NCBI GenBank assembly: GCA_965262775.1
Contig: CBDHFT010000005.1
Coordinates: 1 to 64,000 of the forward strand
DNA from: JASGCL01 sp965262775
Lineage (GTDB): Bacteria; Pseudomonadota; Alphaproteobacteria; JASGCL01
DNA: 64,000 nucleotides
Reading direction: 5' to 3'
Of this stretch, positions 8,909-17,010 are shown in pieces (position 1 is the stretch's first letter; the number at the start of each line of letters is the position of its first letter). The notes under the pieces were generated by a model, which was not told where the DNA came from, did not search any database, and saw only the letters and a program-made list of their open reading frames with translations. Position numbers and translations under genes: made by a program.

Positions 8909-9574
8909 TTATTCGCCTATTTTAATGAAATTCTTCCAAAACCAACGAGCTAAATAGGCCATCAAAACCCCAATCCCCGCGCCAATAATGACGTCCGACA
9001 AATAATGATTTAAGGTTAACAACCGTTGGGCAATAATCAAAAAAGCCAACAGGAAAAAATATTTATTCATTTTTTCTTTTGGCGAAAGAAAATACAACGC
9101 AAAGCATACGGCTATCACAATAGCGGCGTGCGAAGATGGGAAGGATGCTAATTTATTGTAATCGCCCTGAAAAGGATGAAAGCTGTAAAAAGTAATAGGA
9201 CTATCGGGCGTTACGTTATAGGGGCGATAGCGGCCCGCGACGGTTTTTAAAACACCGGTCACCAGGCTGGCAAAGAAAACCGATAAGAAGATATAGCCCG
9301 AATAGCGAACCCATTTTTGGCGGTATTTGTCGCCTTTTTTTAAATAGAGGACAAAGGATGATGTAATAAGCACCATCCCTGCTCCGCTCACCCAATTTTT
9401 TGTCCTGCCCAATTCATCAAGCATCCGAAAGGCAAACATCTGGCGATGCTTGACCAACCACTCGACACCCCTGACGGTATCGGCAAGGAATTTGTCGGCT
9501 AAGAAAAATGCCAACAAGCCAGCCGCCAAAAATAAAATGGCGTTTTTGCTAATAGCCCTATTATTAAGCCGCAT
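8909..9574 (-). CDS. PAP2-family membrane phosphatase
   Basis: Integral membrane phosphatase of the type 2 phosphatidic acid phosphatase superfamily. The family acts on lipid phosphates or undecaprenyl pyrophosphate at the outer face of the inner membrane. The three catalytic signatures are visible: KTVAGRYRP (110-118), PSSHA (146-150) and R184 with NHYLSD (189-194). About five or six hydrophobic segments surround them. The second signature is PSSH where PSGH is more usual. Its start overlaps the end of the upstream glycosylase gene by 11 bases, suggesting translational coupling. The substrate cannot be assigned from sequence. Confidence 0.88.
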   Translation of the reverse strand: MRLNNRAISKNAILFLAAGLLAFFLADKFLADTVRGVEWLVKHRQMFAFRMLDELGRTKNWVSGAGMVLITSSFVLYLKKGDKYRQKWVRYSGYIFLSVFFASLVTGVLKTVAGRYRPYNVTPDSPITFYSFHPFQGDYNKLASFPSSHAAIVIAVCFALYFLSPKEKMNKYFFLLAFLIIAQRLLTLNHYLSDVIIGAGIGVLMAYLARWFWKNFIKIGE

Positions 9575-10346
9575 TGTCTTGGGTGCTCTCCTGCTTGTTT
9601 CTTTTCATCTTCCCTCTTAGCTTATTCGACAAGTTTTTAGCAAGCTGTTCTTTTGGTGTTTTTTTGACCACTTTGCCATAATAATCCCATAATAAAAGCG
9701 CGACAACCGAACGGTAGGGTTGCCAAGCTTGCGCCATTTCTTCCAATTCCTTGGCCGATGGTCGTTTTGGCAATTCATACAGATGCTGATGCGCAAGTTG
9801 CAACGCCAAATCGCCCTTAGGGAAAACATCGCTTCTGCCTAATGAAAACAGGGCGAATACCTCCCCCGACCAATCGCCAAATCCTTTTTGTTTAACAATA
9901 TGGCTTATTACTTCGCTTGTGGAAAGGTTGATAAGATTATCGGGTTGAAAATCGCCAGCCAAGGCAGCCGCCGCCAACAATTGTATGCGCTCTATTTTTT
10001 GCCGCGATAAGCCCGCGGCCCGCAAATCCTCGCTTGAGTATTTTAAAATATTTTGCGGGGTTGATTCAATAACCAGCGCCAAAAATTTTTTGGTGATGCT
10101 TGCCGCCGCGGCGTTGCTGATTTGTTGGCTGATGAGAATATTAACAAAACTAGCAAAGCCGATAATTTCCCTTGGCGTAACCTCGGGCAAGCCAGTCGCC
10201 GCTAATAATTTTTTTATTCTTTTATCTTTTTTTATTAACTTATCGCAAGCCAATTTTATAAATTCTTGGTTATGTAATAAAAAATTGGTGTCATGGTCGG
10301 ACGCCTTTTGCTCATGGTTTTTGCTGCCTGCTGTCATAAACCGCAA
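9564..10346 (-). CDS. DNA-3-methyladenine glycosylase II-like (AlkA/HhH-GPD family)
   Basis: Base excision repair glycosylase that removes alkylated purines. The HhH-GPD core is visible: a helix-hairpin-helix segment IVKQKGFGDWSGEVF (150-164) and the catalytic aspartate Asp179 in FPKGDLALQ. The LISQQISNAAAASI segment (71-84) is typical of this branch. There are no iron-sulfur cysteines, which separates it from the Nth enzyme at 33 kb. Its length of 260 residues fits short AlkA or Mag forms that lack the AlkA N-terminal domain. The start is the longest; an ATG three codons later (10337) is also possible. First gene of a three-gene minus-strand unit. Confidence 0.85.
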   Translation of the reverse strand: MRFMTAGSKNHEQKASDHDTNFLLHNQEFIKLACDKLIKKDKRIKKLLAATGLPEVTPREIIGFASFVNILISQQISNAAAASITKKFLALVIESTPQNILKYSSEDLRAAGLSRQKIERIQLLAAAALAGDFQPDNLINLSTSEVISHIVKQKGFGDWSGEVFALFSLGRSDVFPKGDLALQLAHQHLYELPKRPSAKELEEMAQAWQPYRSVVALLLWDYYGKVVKKTPKEQLAKNLSNKLRGKMKRNKQESTQDNAA

Positions 10347-10401
10347 TCTATCACAATGTGGCTTCCTTGAAAATAGATAAAATATATGCTACCAAGAACA
10401 A

Positions 10402-11334
10402 ATGAAAGCCCTGGCTTTTTTTTCCATTATCTTTATTATTTCTATCGGTGCCATCCACCCTCTCAAGGCGGTTGCCCAGGCTTTGCCAAGCAACGACCAG
10501 CGCAGCGGCTTTACCGCCCCCACCATTTTACCATTACCCGTAAGCGACGTCTTGCCTGCCAACGTTGCTACCCCGCCCGCCGCGCCAGACGCAAGTCAAA
10601 AAACCGTGGAGAAAAAAATGTTAAATAAAGACAATGAGGTTACGACCGCGCCTGTGGAAATGGGTGAAGGCCTTAATAATTTGTTTGAAGACAAAGCCGC
10701 CGCCAATATTCCCGACCCCAAAGAGGCGGTTAATCGCCAAATTTTGGATTTTAATATATTCCTCGACAGGGCATTTTTGAAACCCCTCTCAACCGTCGTG
10801 GGTTTAATTTTACCCGACCCCGTTGAACAAATTGTGCGTAATATTTTAAAAAACCTGCAAGAACCCAGTAAATTTATTTTCCTAACCATGAGTGGGCATT
10901 TCACCGACGGGCTTTTAACCTTGTCGCGCTTTACCATCAACAGCACGCTGGGGGTGGGCGGTGCTTTTGATCCCGCCAGCTCCTTTAGTCCTGCCCTCCG
11001 CACCAAGGATACCAGCGCTGATTTCATGCTGGCCAGTTGGGGTGTGCCGATAGGCGATTACAATGTTGCATTTTTTGCTGGCCCTAGCAATCAACGGTCA
11101 GGCGTAGCGGGTTATGCCAATTTGATTTTGGACCCCGCCAATATTTTGTTAAGCTTGTTTTTACCTAGCCAAGAGACTAAGGTAGCTGGGAGCATTATGG
11201 GAACAAAGGGTGTTCTAAACCGACCGCCATCCCTTGATTCTTTGGCTGATTTTGCTGATCCTTACTCGGTGGCTAAATCAGCCTATTGGCAAAATTATCA
11301 AGAGCGTGAAAAACGATATAAGGAGAATAAATAA
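10402..11334 (+). CDS. mlaA: MlaA/VacJ family phospholipid transport protein
   Basis: MlaA removes mislocalised phospholipid from the outer leaflet of the outer membrane and passes it to periplasmic MlaC. The N-terminal ~26 residues look like a Sec signal peptide ending in AVAQA, but there is no lipobox cysteine, so it would not be a lipoprotein as in E. coli. The family blocks are present after residue ~110: NRQILDFNIFLDRAFLKPL, then TINSTLGVGGAFDPAS and LASWGVPIGDYNVAFFAGPS. Residues ~30-105 form a polar, proline-rich linker. mlaC follows after two bases, so the two are clearly co-transcribed. The MlaFED transporter genes are not in the window. Confidence 0.9.
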   Translation: MKALAFFSIIFIISIGAIHPLKAVAQALPSNDQRSGFTAPTILPLPVSDVLPANVATPPAAPDASQKTVEKKMLNKDNEVTTAPVEMGEGLNNLFEDKAAANIPDPKEAVNRQILDFNIFLDRAFLKPLSTVVGLILPDPVEQIVRNILKNLQEPSKFIFLTMSGHFTDGLLTLSRFTINSTLGVGGAFDPASSFSPALRTKDTSADFMLASWGVPIGDYNVAFFAGPSNQRSGVAGYANLILDPANILLSLFLPSQETKVAGSIMGTKGVLNRPPSLDSLADFADPYSVAKSAYWQNYQEREKRYKENK

Positions 11335-11336
11335 AA

Positions 11337-11957
11337 ATGAAAAAATATATTTTAATCGTGGCTATTTTTATCTTGGCCATTTTTTCGGTTCCTGCGCAAG
11401 CACAAACCAAAAATGAGGAAGATGTAAAAAAATTCATGTTACAAATAAGTGACGACGTCATCAAATTGGTGCGCGCCCCCATTTCTTATGAAGAATATAG
11501 CAAGAAAATGGCAACCATGGTTGATAAACATGGGGCTTATGACCAGCTGACTGCTTTTGTTTTGGGGCAATATAATCGACAAATCAGCAACGCCGACCGT
11601 ATAAAAGTCAAAAATGCTTTGATAGATTATTTCCATGTTTTCTTTGCACGCCAATTTAAAAACTATAAAGGACAACAAACCAATGTTGAAAATGTCGCTA
11701 TCGGCAATAACGATGTTTATACCGTGCGGGTTAATTTTAGTCCGCCCACGGGCAGCAACGACCCAACGTTGGTAACCGACTGGCGGTTATGGTGGTACAA
11801 TGGCGAATTTCGCGTGATGGATATTATGGTTAACGATATTTCCATGATAGCCGTGATGCGGACCGAGACTACATCTATCCTGGCGCAGGCCAACGGCGAT
11901 ATTGACCAATTGGTCGCCCGCTTACGCGAACGCGCAAAAACGGTCCCCGTTAAGTAA
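11337..11957 (+). CDS. mlaC: MlaC/Ttg2D family phospholipid shuttle
   Basis: Periplasmic lipid carrier that moves phospholipid between MlaA and the inner-membrane MlaFEDB complex. A clear signal peptide ends in VPAQAQ (~22). The mature part has the QLTAFVLGQYNRQ helix and the VDWRLWW-type strand (here VTDWRLWWYNGEFRVMDI) that is diagnostic of the family. It ends with an Asp-Ile-Asp-Gln-Leu-Val segment close to those in relatives. At 206 residues it has normal length. An AAGGAG ribosome-binding site lies about 12 bases before the ATG, inside the end of mlaA, fitting coupled expression. Confidence 0.9.
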   Translation: MKKYILIVAIFILAIFSVPAQAQTKNEEDVKKFMLQISDDVIKLVRAPISYEEYSKKMATMVDKHGAYDQLTAFVLGQYNRQISNADRIKVKNALIDYFHVFFARQFKNYKGQQTNVENVAIGNNDVYTVRVNFSPPTGSNDPTLVTDWRLWWYNGEFRVMDIMVNDISMIAVMRTETTSILAQANGDIDQLVARLRERAKTVPVK

Positions 11958-12018
11958 TTGTTACGATAATCGATAAATAAATTTTATCTTTTATCAAAAA
12001 ATCTGATATACGCATTTT

Positions 12019-13809
12019 ATGGACAAGCTTATCAGAAATTTTGCGATTATCGCCCATATTGATCACGGCAAGTCAACCCTTGCCGACCGATTGATAGAAA
12101 TGACGGGCGCGCTCTCTAGCCGAGAGATGAAGGACCAGGTGCTGGATTCGATGGAGTTGGAACGCGAACGCGGCATCACCATCAAGGCCCAAACCGTGCG
12201 TCTGCATTATAAGGCAAAAGATGGCAAAGATTATATTCTTAATTTAATCGACACCCCAGGGCATGTGGATTTTTCTTACGAAGTTTCCCGTGCCCTGGCG
12301 GCATGCGAAGGGTGTTTGTTGGTGGTTGACGCTAGCCAAGGGGTGGAGGCTCAAACCCTCGCCAATGTTTATCTTGCCTTGGAAAATAATTTAGAAATTA
12401 TTCCCGTTTTGAATAAGGTTGATTTGCCCGCCGCCAATGTAGCACGGGTTAAGGAGCAAATTGAAAACACCATTGGTTTGTCTTGCGACGATGCCATAGA
12501 AATTTCAGCCAAGAGCGGGTTAAATGTTGAAAAAGTGTTGGAGGTTATTGTTGAAAAACTCCCCCCGCCCCCCGAAAGCAAATCCCCCGAATTGCGCGCC
12601 CTGTTGATAGATAGTTGGTATAATAGCTACCTTGGCGTCATGTTGTTGGTGAGGGTTTTTGATGGCGAACTTAAAATTGGTCAAAAATTTCGTTTGATGG
12701 GCACGGGCGCCAGTTATGAAATCGAACGTTTGGGAGTCATGAGCCCCAAAATGGTGGATGTAAAAAAATTATCGGCGGGTGAAGTGGGTGTGATTATCAG
12801 CGGTATTAAACAAATATCCGATTGTAAAGTTGGCGATACCCTGACCGACGACCATAAACCAACCACCAAGCCATTGCCTGGGTTTAAACCGTCTGAACCC
12901 GTGGTGTTTTGCGGTATTTTTCCTTCCGACCCATCCGATTACAATGAATTGCGCGATTCGATAGAAAAATTATCATTGAATGACGCCAGTTTTCAATTCG
13001 AACCCGAGAATTCTACCGCCCTTGGTTTTGGTTTTCGCTCGGGGTTTTTGGGCCTCCTGCATTTGGAAATTATCCAAGAGCGTTTACGCCGCGAATTTAA
13101 CATGGATATTATTTCCACCGCCCCGTCGGTTATTTACAAATTGGAATTGAACGACGGCACGGAGAGGGATTTGCACAACCCCGCCGACATGCCCGAACCT
13201 CACCTTATCAATGCTATCAAGGAACCATGGATTAAAGCAACCATTTTGGTGCCCGAAGAATATTTGGGCAGCGTTTTGTCATTATGCACCGAACGGCGCG
13301 GCGTGCAAAAACAATTAAACTATGTCGGCACCCGCGCCATGTTGGTGTATGAATTGCCATTGAATGAAACGGTGTTTGATTTTCACGATAGGTTAAAATC
13401 TATCTCGCGCGGTTATGCTTCATTCGATTATGAAATAATAGATTATAAGGAAGGCGATTTGGTCAAGGTTATGATATTAATCAACGCCGAACCCGTCGAT
13501 GCCCTGGCCATGGTATTGCATCGGTCATCGGCCGAAACCCGCGGCCGCGATATATGCGTGAAGTTGAAGGAAGTCATCCCCCGTCAATTATTCCAAGTCC
13601 CCTTACAGGCCGCGATTGGCGGGCGGGTTATTGCCCGCGAAACCATAGCCGCGGTGCGAAAAGACGTGTTGGCCAAATGTTACGGCGGCGACGTTAGCCG
13701 TAAAAAGAAATTGTTAGAAAAGCAAAAGGAAGGCAAAAAACGCCGCCGCCAATTTGGCAAGGTCGAAATCCCCCACAGTGCTTTTTTGGAAGTCCTCAAA
13801 CGCGACTAG
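12019..13809 (+). CDS. lepA: Elongation factor 4 (LepA)
   Basis: Ribosome-associated GTPase affecting back-translocation and initiation fidelity. The 596 residues match the usual length. Visible motifs are the P-loop AHIDHGKSTLADRL (12-25), switch I region ERERGITIKAQTVRL, DTPGHVDFSYEV and NKVDLP. The C-terminal LepA-specific domain includes KCYGGDVSRKKKLLEKQK, which is a family signature. The gene starts 61 bases after mlaC and may be a separate transcript. In many proteobacteria lepA precedes lepB; here lepB is 28 kb away beside rnc and era. Confidence 0.98.
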   Translation: MDKLIRNFAIIAHIDHGKSTLADRLIEMTGALSSREMKDQVLDSMELERERGITIKAQTVRLHYKAKDGKDYILNLIDTPGHVDFSYEVSRALAACEGCLLVVDASQGVEAQTLANVYLALENNLEIIPVLNKVDLPAANVARVKEQIENTIGLSCDDAIEISAKSGLNVEKVLEVIVEKLPPPPESKSPELRALLIDSWYNSYLGVMLLVRVFDGELKIGQKFRLMGTGASYEIERLGVMSPKMVDVKKLSAGEVGVIISGIKQISDCKVGDTLTDDHKPTTKPLPGFKPSEPVVFCGIFPSDPSDYNELRDSIEKLSLNDASFQFEPENSTALGFGFRSGFLGLLHLEIIQERLRREFNMDIISTAPSVIYKLELNDGTERDLHNPADMPEPHLINAIKEPWIKATILVPEEYLGSVLSLCTERRGVQKQLNYVGTRAMLVYELPLNETVFDFHDRLKSISRGYASFDYEIIDYKEGDLVKVMILINAEPVDALAMVLHRSSAETRGRDICVKLKEVIPRQLFQVPLQAAIGGRVIARETIAAVRKDVLAKCYGGDVSRKKKLLEKQKEGKKRRRQFGKVEIPHSAFLEVLKRD

Positions 13810-13840
13810 GCTTCGCCTAGAACCAGGCTGGTTGCCCAGC
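13806..13840 (+). other. Two adjacent stem-loops at the 3' end of lepA
   Basis: CTAGGC-TTC-GCCTAG (13806-13820) is a perfect 6-bp stem with a 3-base loop and includes the lepA stop codon TAG. It is followed by GCTGG-TTGC-CCAGC (13827-13840). No U-tract follows either stem, so they do not look like a classical Rho-independent terminator. They may protect the 3' end or pause polymerase in the gap between convergent genes. Confidence 0.4.
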
Positions 13841-13878
13841 AGCTACCAAAACTGCGGTTGATAGTTTATCAATAAGTA

Positions 13879-14526
13879 TTATATTAACCCCACCATCTCC
13901 CCCAAACCCTTAAGCAACCTGTCGGGTTGTTGTTGCAATGGTTCGCTGGGAATCATCACCGATTTAACGCCGATGTTGCGGGCAAATGTTACATCCACCG
14001 TCATGTCGCCCACATACCAAATATCATCGGGTGCGGGGTGATTTTGCTTATCGCCATAAATTTTTTCCATCATCAACAAAAATGGCGCGGGGTTGGGTTT
14101 GTCGGCCGTGGCGTGCCCCGCCCCCATCACATCAACAAAAAAATCTTGCCAACCCAAATGCTTAACCTCGGCCAGCAATATGGGATGATTCTTGTTGCTA
14201 ATAATGGCCATGGGAATTTGCTGGCTGGCGATTTTTGCCAACGCCTCCCCCGCCTCTGCCATCGGTTTTACCTCCTGCAAATGGCGTGCAACATATTCTT
14301 CATAATAAATATCGCGCGCCCGCATGAATTGGCAACCAAATAATTTTGGAAAACTATCGCGCAATGAATGTTGACCATTTTTTTGCGTTTCGGCCTTGGT
14401 CTGCCATGCTCGTTTTATTTTTAACCTGTCGAAGGTTGCCATCATCGAATCATGAATAATATCCCAGCTATCAACCAAAGTATTATCCCAATCAAAAATG
14501 ATCATGTTGGGTCGCATAAGATTCAT
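13879..14526 (-). CDS. HAD-family hydrolase, phosphoglycolate-phosphatase-like
   Basis: A haloacid-dehalogenase-type phosphatase. Motif I is FDWDNTLVDSW with nucleophile Asp12 and Asp14. Motif II is AIISNKNHP, motif III includes ADKPNPAPFL, and motif IV is YVGDMTVDV. The helical cap between motifs I and II fits the small-molecule subclass I group that contains Gph and beta-phosphoglucomutase-like enzymes. The substrate cannot be told. Alternative starts at the fourth or eighth codon are possible. The upstream aminotransferase gene ends nine bases before it, so both are likely co-transcribed. Confidence 0.82.
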   Translation of the reverse strand: MNLMRPNMIIFDWDNTLVDSWDIIHDSMMATFDRLKIKRAWQTKAETQKNGQHSLRDSFPKLFGCQFMRARDIYYEEYVARHLQEVKPMAEAGEALAKIASQQIPMAIISNKNHPILLAEVKHLGWQDFFVDVMGAGHATADKPNPAPFLLMMEKIYGDKQNHPAPDDIWYVGDMTVDVTFARNIGVKSVMIPSEPLQQQPDRLLKGLGEMVGLI

Positions 14527-14535
14527 GGGATTTTA

Positions 14536-15396
14536 TTACAATATAATGGGCTGTTTTTCCATTTCGTCCATGATGGCGCGTTGAATTTTTTCGGTCACCA
14601 TACCGCGTTGACCTTCGCCAATTTTTTTATCGTCAAGCATCACTATCGGCACCGCGGGTTGCGACGTGCTGGTTAAAAACATTTCTTTCCCCTGATATGC
14701 TTCTTCGCGGGTAAAGGCCCGCCATTCTAATTTTATCCCCTCCTGCGCCGCGACCTTCTCCACCATCAACTTGGTAATGCCATTTAAAATATGATGGTCG
14801 GCAACATGGGTGCGCAATATGCCGTTTTTATCCACCAGCCACAGGTTCGACGAACCACCTTCGCTTATAACATCGCTATCATCATAAAATGCCACTTCTT
14901 TGCCGCCGTTGTCTTTGGACCATTGCTTTGCCATGCAATTGGCAATAAGCGATATCACCTTGATATCCCGCCTTTGCCAACGAAAATCTTGGTGCGATTT
15001 AACGGCAACCCCCGTGGTCATGATGTCATGTTTATCATCCAACCGATAATGCTTCACCATCATGGTCAAATTGGGTTTAAGGTCTTGCCCATAATAATGA
15101 TCGCGCGGCGCGGTGCCGCGGGTTAATTGCAAATATAACCCGCCATGACGCAAATTATTCTGCCTACAAAAATCAATAATCTTTAACTTTAAAGCGGCGC
15201 GGCTGATGGCGTGGCTCATCTTAACTTCCTGCAACGAACGATACAACCTGTCCAAATGGGGGTCAATATCAATAAGCCGCCCATGCCAAGCCAAAATATA
15301 TTCATAAACCCCATCCCCCAGGGTATGCCCCCTGTCGTGCATCGAAACCACGGCCGAACCAAACCGCTGATAAAAATGATGGGTATAAACAAACAT
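14536..15396 (-). CDS. Class IV aminotransferase, D-amino-acid transaminase-like
   Basis: PLP enzyme of fold type IV (D-alanine transaminase, branched-chain transaminase, ADC lyase group). The PLP lysine is Lys146 in RRDIKVISLIANCMAKQ, and ISEGGSSNLWLV (177-188) holds the cofactor-binding glutamate. The N-terminal MHDRGHTLGDGVYE (19-32) and RRDIK pattern resembles D-amino-acid transaminases more than IlvE. At 286 residues it has normal length. A D-alanine or D-glutamate supplying role would fit peptidoglycan synthesis, but this is inferred. It is divergent from argH across 89 bases. Confidence 0.82.
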   Translation of the reverse strand: MFVYTHHFYQRFGSAVVSMHDRGHTLGDGVYEYILAWHGRLIDIDPHLDRLYRSLQEVKMSHAISRAALKLKIIDFCRQNNLRHGGLYLQLTRGTAPRDHYYGQDLKPNLTMMVKHYRLDDKHDIMTTGVAVKSHQDFRWQRRDIKVISLIANCMAKQWSKDNGGKEVAFYDDSDVISEGGSSNLWLVDKNGILRTHVADHHILNGITKLMVEKVAAQEGIKLEWRAFTREEAYQGKEMFLTSTSQPAVPIVMLDDKKIGEGQRGMVTEKIQRAIMDEMEKQPIIL

Positions 15397-15485
15397 TGGT
15401 AGTCTTGTTTTTTAAACCAATTTTAAGGATAAAACAACTTCTCAAAATATCTTTCTTTTGACAACAATGTTTGGTATAAAAATTT

Positions 15486-16880
15486 ATGAATAAAAAGCAA
15501 GGCAAGGATGGAATGTTGCGCGCTGCCTTTGCGCAAGAAATGAACGAAGCCATGCTCGCCATCAATTCATCATTATCGGTGGATAAAGAATTATATGCCG
15601 AAGACATCGCGGGTTCCATCGTTCATGCCACCATGCTGGCGCAACAAAAAATTATAGAACCAAACGAAGCCGAGCAAATTATCGCTGGCCTAAAAAAAAT
15701 AGAAAAAGAAATTGCTGACGGCGTTTTTAACTGGCGCGAAGATTTGGAAGATATTCATATGAATATCGAAAATCGCCTCCATGAATTAATCGGCGATGTG
15801 GCGGGCAAATTACACACCGCGCGCAGCCGCAACGACCAGGTCATGACCGATAGCAAATTGTGGCTAAGAAAAAAAATACATGTCGCGATGGATGCGATTG
15901 TTGATTTAAGGCGTGTTTTGCTGGCCAAAGCCAAAGCCAATGTCGATACCATCATGCCTGGCTACACCCATTTACAAATTGCCCAGGTCGTCTCCCTCGC
16001 CCATTATTTTTTGGCCTATGACGAAATGTTTGCGCGCGACCAAAAACGCCTGCACCATACCCTAACATTGCATAACGACTGCCCGCTGGGGTCGGCGGCA
16101 TTGGCGGGCACCAGTTTTAATATCGACAGGCATATGGTGGCGAGGGAATTGGGTTTTGACCGCCCCAGCAACAATTCGCTCGATGCCGTGTCATCGCGCG
16201 ATTTTTTTATGAATTTTCTGTCCGATGCCGCCATCCACGCGGTGCATCTATCGCGCCTTGCCGAAGAATTGGTTTTGTGGGCCTCGCCCCATTTTCATTA
16301 TATTACCATGGCCGACGAATGGTCTTCGACATCGTCTATCATGCCGCAAAAAAAGAATCCCGACGCCGCCGAATTGGTGCGGGGCAAGGCGGCACGTTTG
16401 GTGGCGGGCTTCACGCAATTGGCAATGATAATGAAGGCCCTGCCCTTATCCTACGCCAAAGACATGCAGGAAGACAAAGAATGTTTATTTAGCGCGGTTA
16501 AGTCATTGCATTTGATGCAGATGGCGATTATTGGTATGATAGAAACCATGACCATCAACCGCGACATCATGAAAAAAATGGCTTACCAGGGTTTTGCCAC
16601 GGCAACCGACCTGGCCGACAGGTTGGTGCGCGACAAAAAAATGGATTTTCGCACCGCCTACCGCCTCACGGCGCAGGTTGTTAAACATGCCACCCAATTG
16701 GGACGTCCATTGCACGAAATGTCTAACCATGAATTGCAAACCATTGATAAAAACTTATCCTCTGATTTGGTGAGTGATTTAACACCCGAAAATTCTTTGG
16801 CTTTTAAAACATCCTTTGGTTCGACGGGTAAAAAACAAATCGCAGAACAATTAGCAAGGGTGGAGAAAGAATTAGCATGA
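15486..16880 (+). CDS. argH: Argininosuccinate lyase
   Basis: Last step of arginine synthesis: cleaves argininosuccinate to arginine and fumarate in the cytoplasm. The fumarase-superfamily signature SSIMPQKKNP is at 283-292, with TARSRNDQ (111-118) and GYTHLQ (159-164). It has 464 residues. The N-terminus (MNKKQGKDGMLRAAF) lacks the WGGRF sequence seen in most relatives, though the following NEAMLAINSSLSVDKELYAEDIAGS is normal. Its stop overlaps the lptM start in an ATGA, giving tight translational coupling, and lysA follows, the common alphaproteobacterial argH-lysA cluster. Confidence 0.96.
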   Translation: MNKKQGKDGMLRAAFAQEMNEAMLAINSSLSVDKELYAEDIAGSIVHATMLAQQKIIEPNEAEQIIAGLKKIEKEIADGVFNWREDLEDIHMNIENRLHELIGDVAGKLHTARSRNDQVMTDSKLWLRKKIHVAMDAIVDLRRVLLAKAKANVDTIMPGYTHLQIAQVVSLAHYFLAYDEMFARDQKRLHHTLTLHNDCPLGSAALAGTSFNIDRHMVARELGFDRPSNNSLDAVSSRDFFMNFLSDAAIHAVHLSRLAEELVLWASPHFHYITMADEWSSTSSIMPQKKNPDAAELVRGKAARLVAGFTQLAMIMKALPLSYAKDMQEDKECLFSAVKSLHLMQMAIIGMIETMTINRDIMKKMAYQGFATATDLADRLVRDKKMDFRTAYRLTAQVVKHATQLGRPLHEMSNHELQTIDKNLSSDLVSDLTPENSLAFKTSFGSTGKKQIAEQLARVEKELA

Positions 16881-16999
16881 TAAAATTTTGTAACATTGTT
16901 GTTTTATTATTGCTCTCGGCGTTTGTGCTTGCGTCCTGTGGTATCTATGGCTCGCCGCGTTACCCCGACGGCAAGGCCCCCCTCATTCTTCCTAACTAA
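16877..16999 (+). CDS. lptM: Small LptM-like lipoprotein
   Basis: A 40-residue lipoprotein. It begins MIKFCN, has a hydrophobic core, and ends the signal peptide in a good lipobox VLASC with the lipidated cysteine at position 21. The short mature part CGIYGSPRYPDGKAP has the CGxxGxPxxP pattern of LptM (YifL), which helps LptD mature in the outer membrane in enterobacteria. The start ATG shares an ATGA with the argH stop, and lysA begins 11 bases later. This position between argH and lysA is where many alphaproteobacteria carry a tiny lipoprotein, which supports the call. Confidence 0.85.
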   Translation: MIKFCNIVVLLLLSAFVLASCGIYGSPRYPDGKAPLILPN

Positions 17000-17010
17000 A
17001 GGGATATTAT

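Noticed and set aside
9985..10380. A 131-codon plus-strand open frame opposite the AlkA-like gene.
   Set aside because: It is a shadow of the glycosylase coding sequence, hydrophobic by composition only, with no family match.
13806..13840. Tandem hairpins after lepA as a Rho-independent terminator.
   Set aside because: Neither stem is followed by a U-tract, so I list them only as stem-loops.
15458..15480. TTGACA at 15458 and TATAAA at 15475 upstream of argH as a sigma-70 promoter.
   Set aside because: The spacer is only 11 bases, far from the 16-18 needed, so the two boxes cannot work together.
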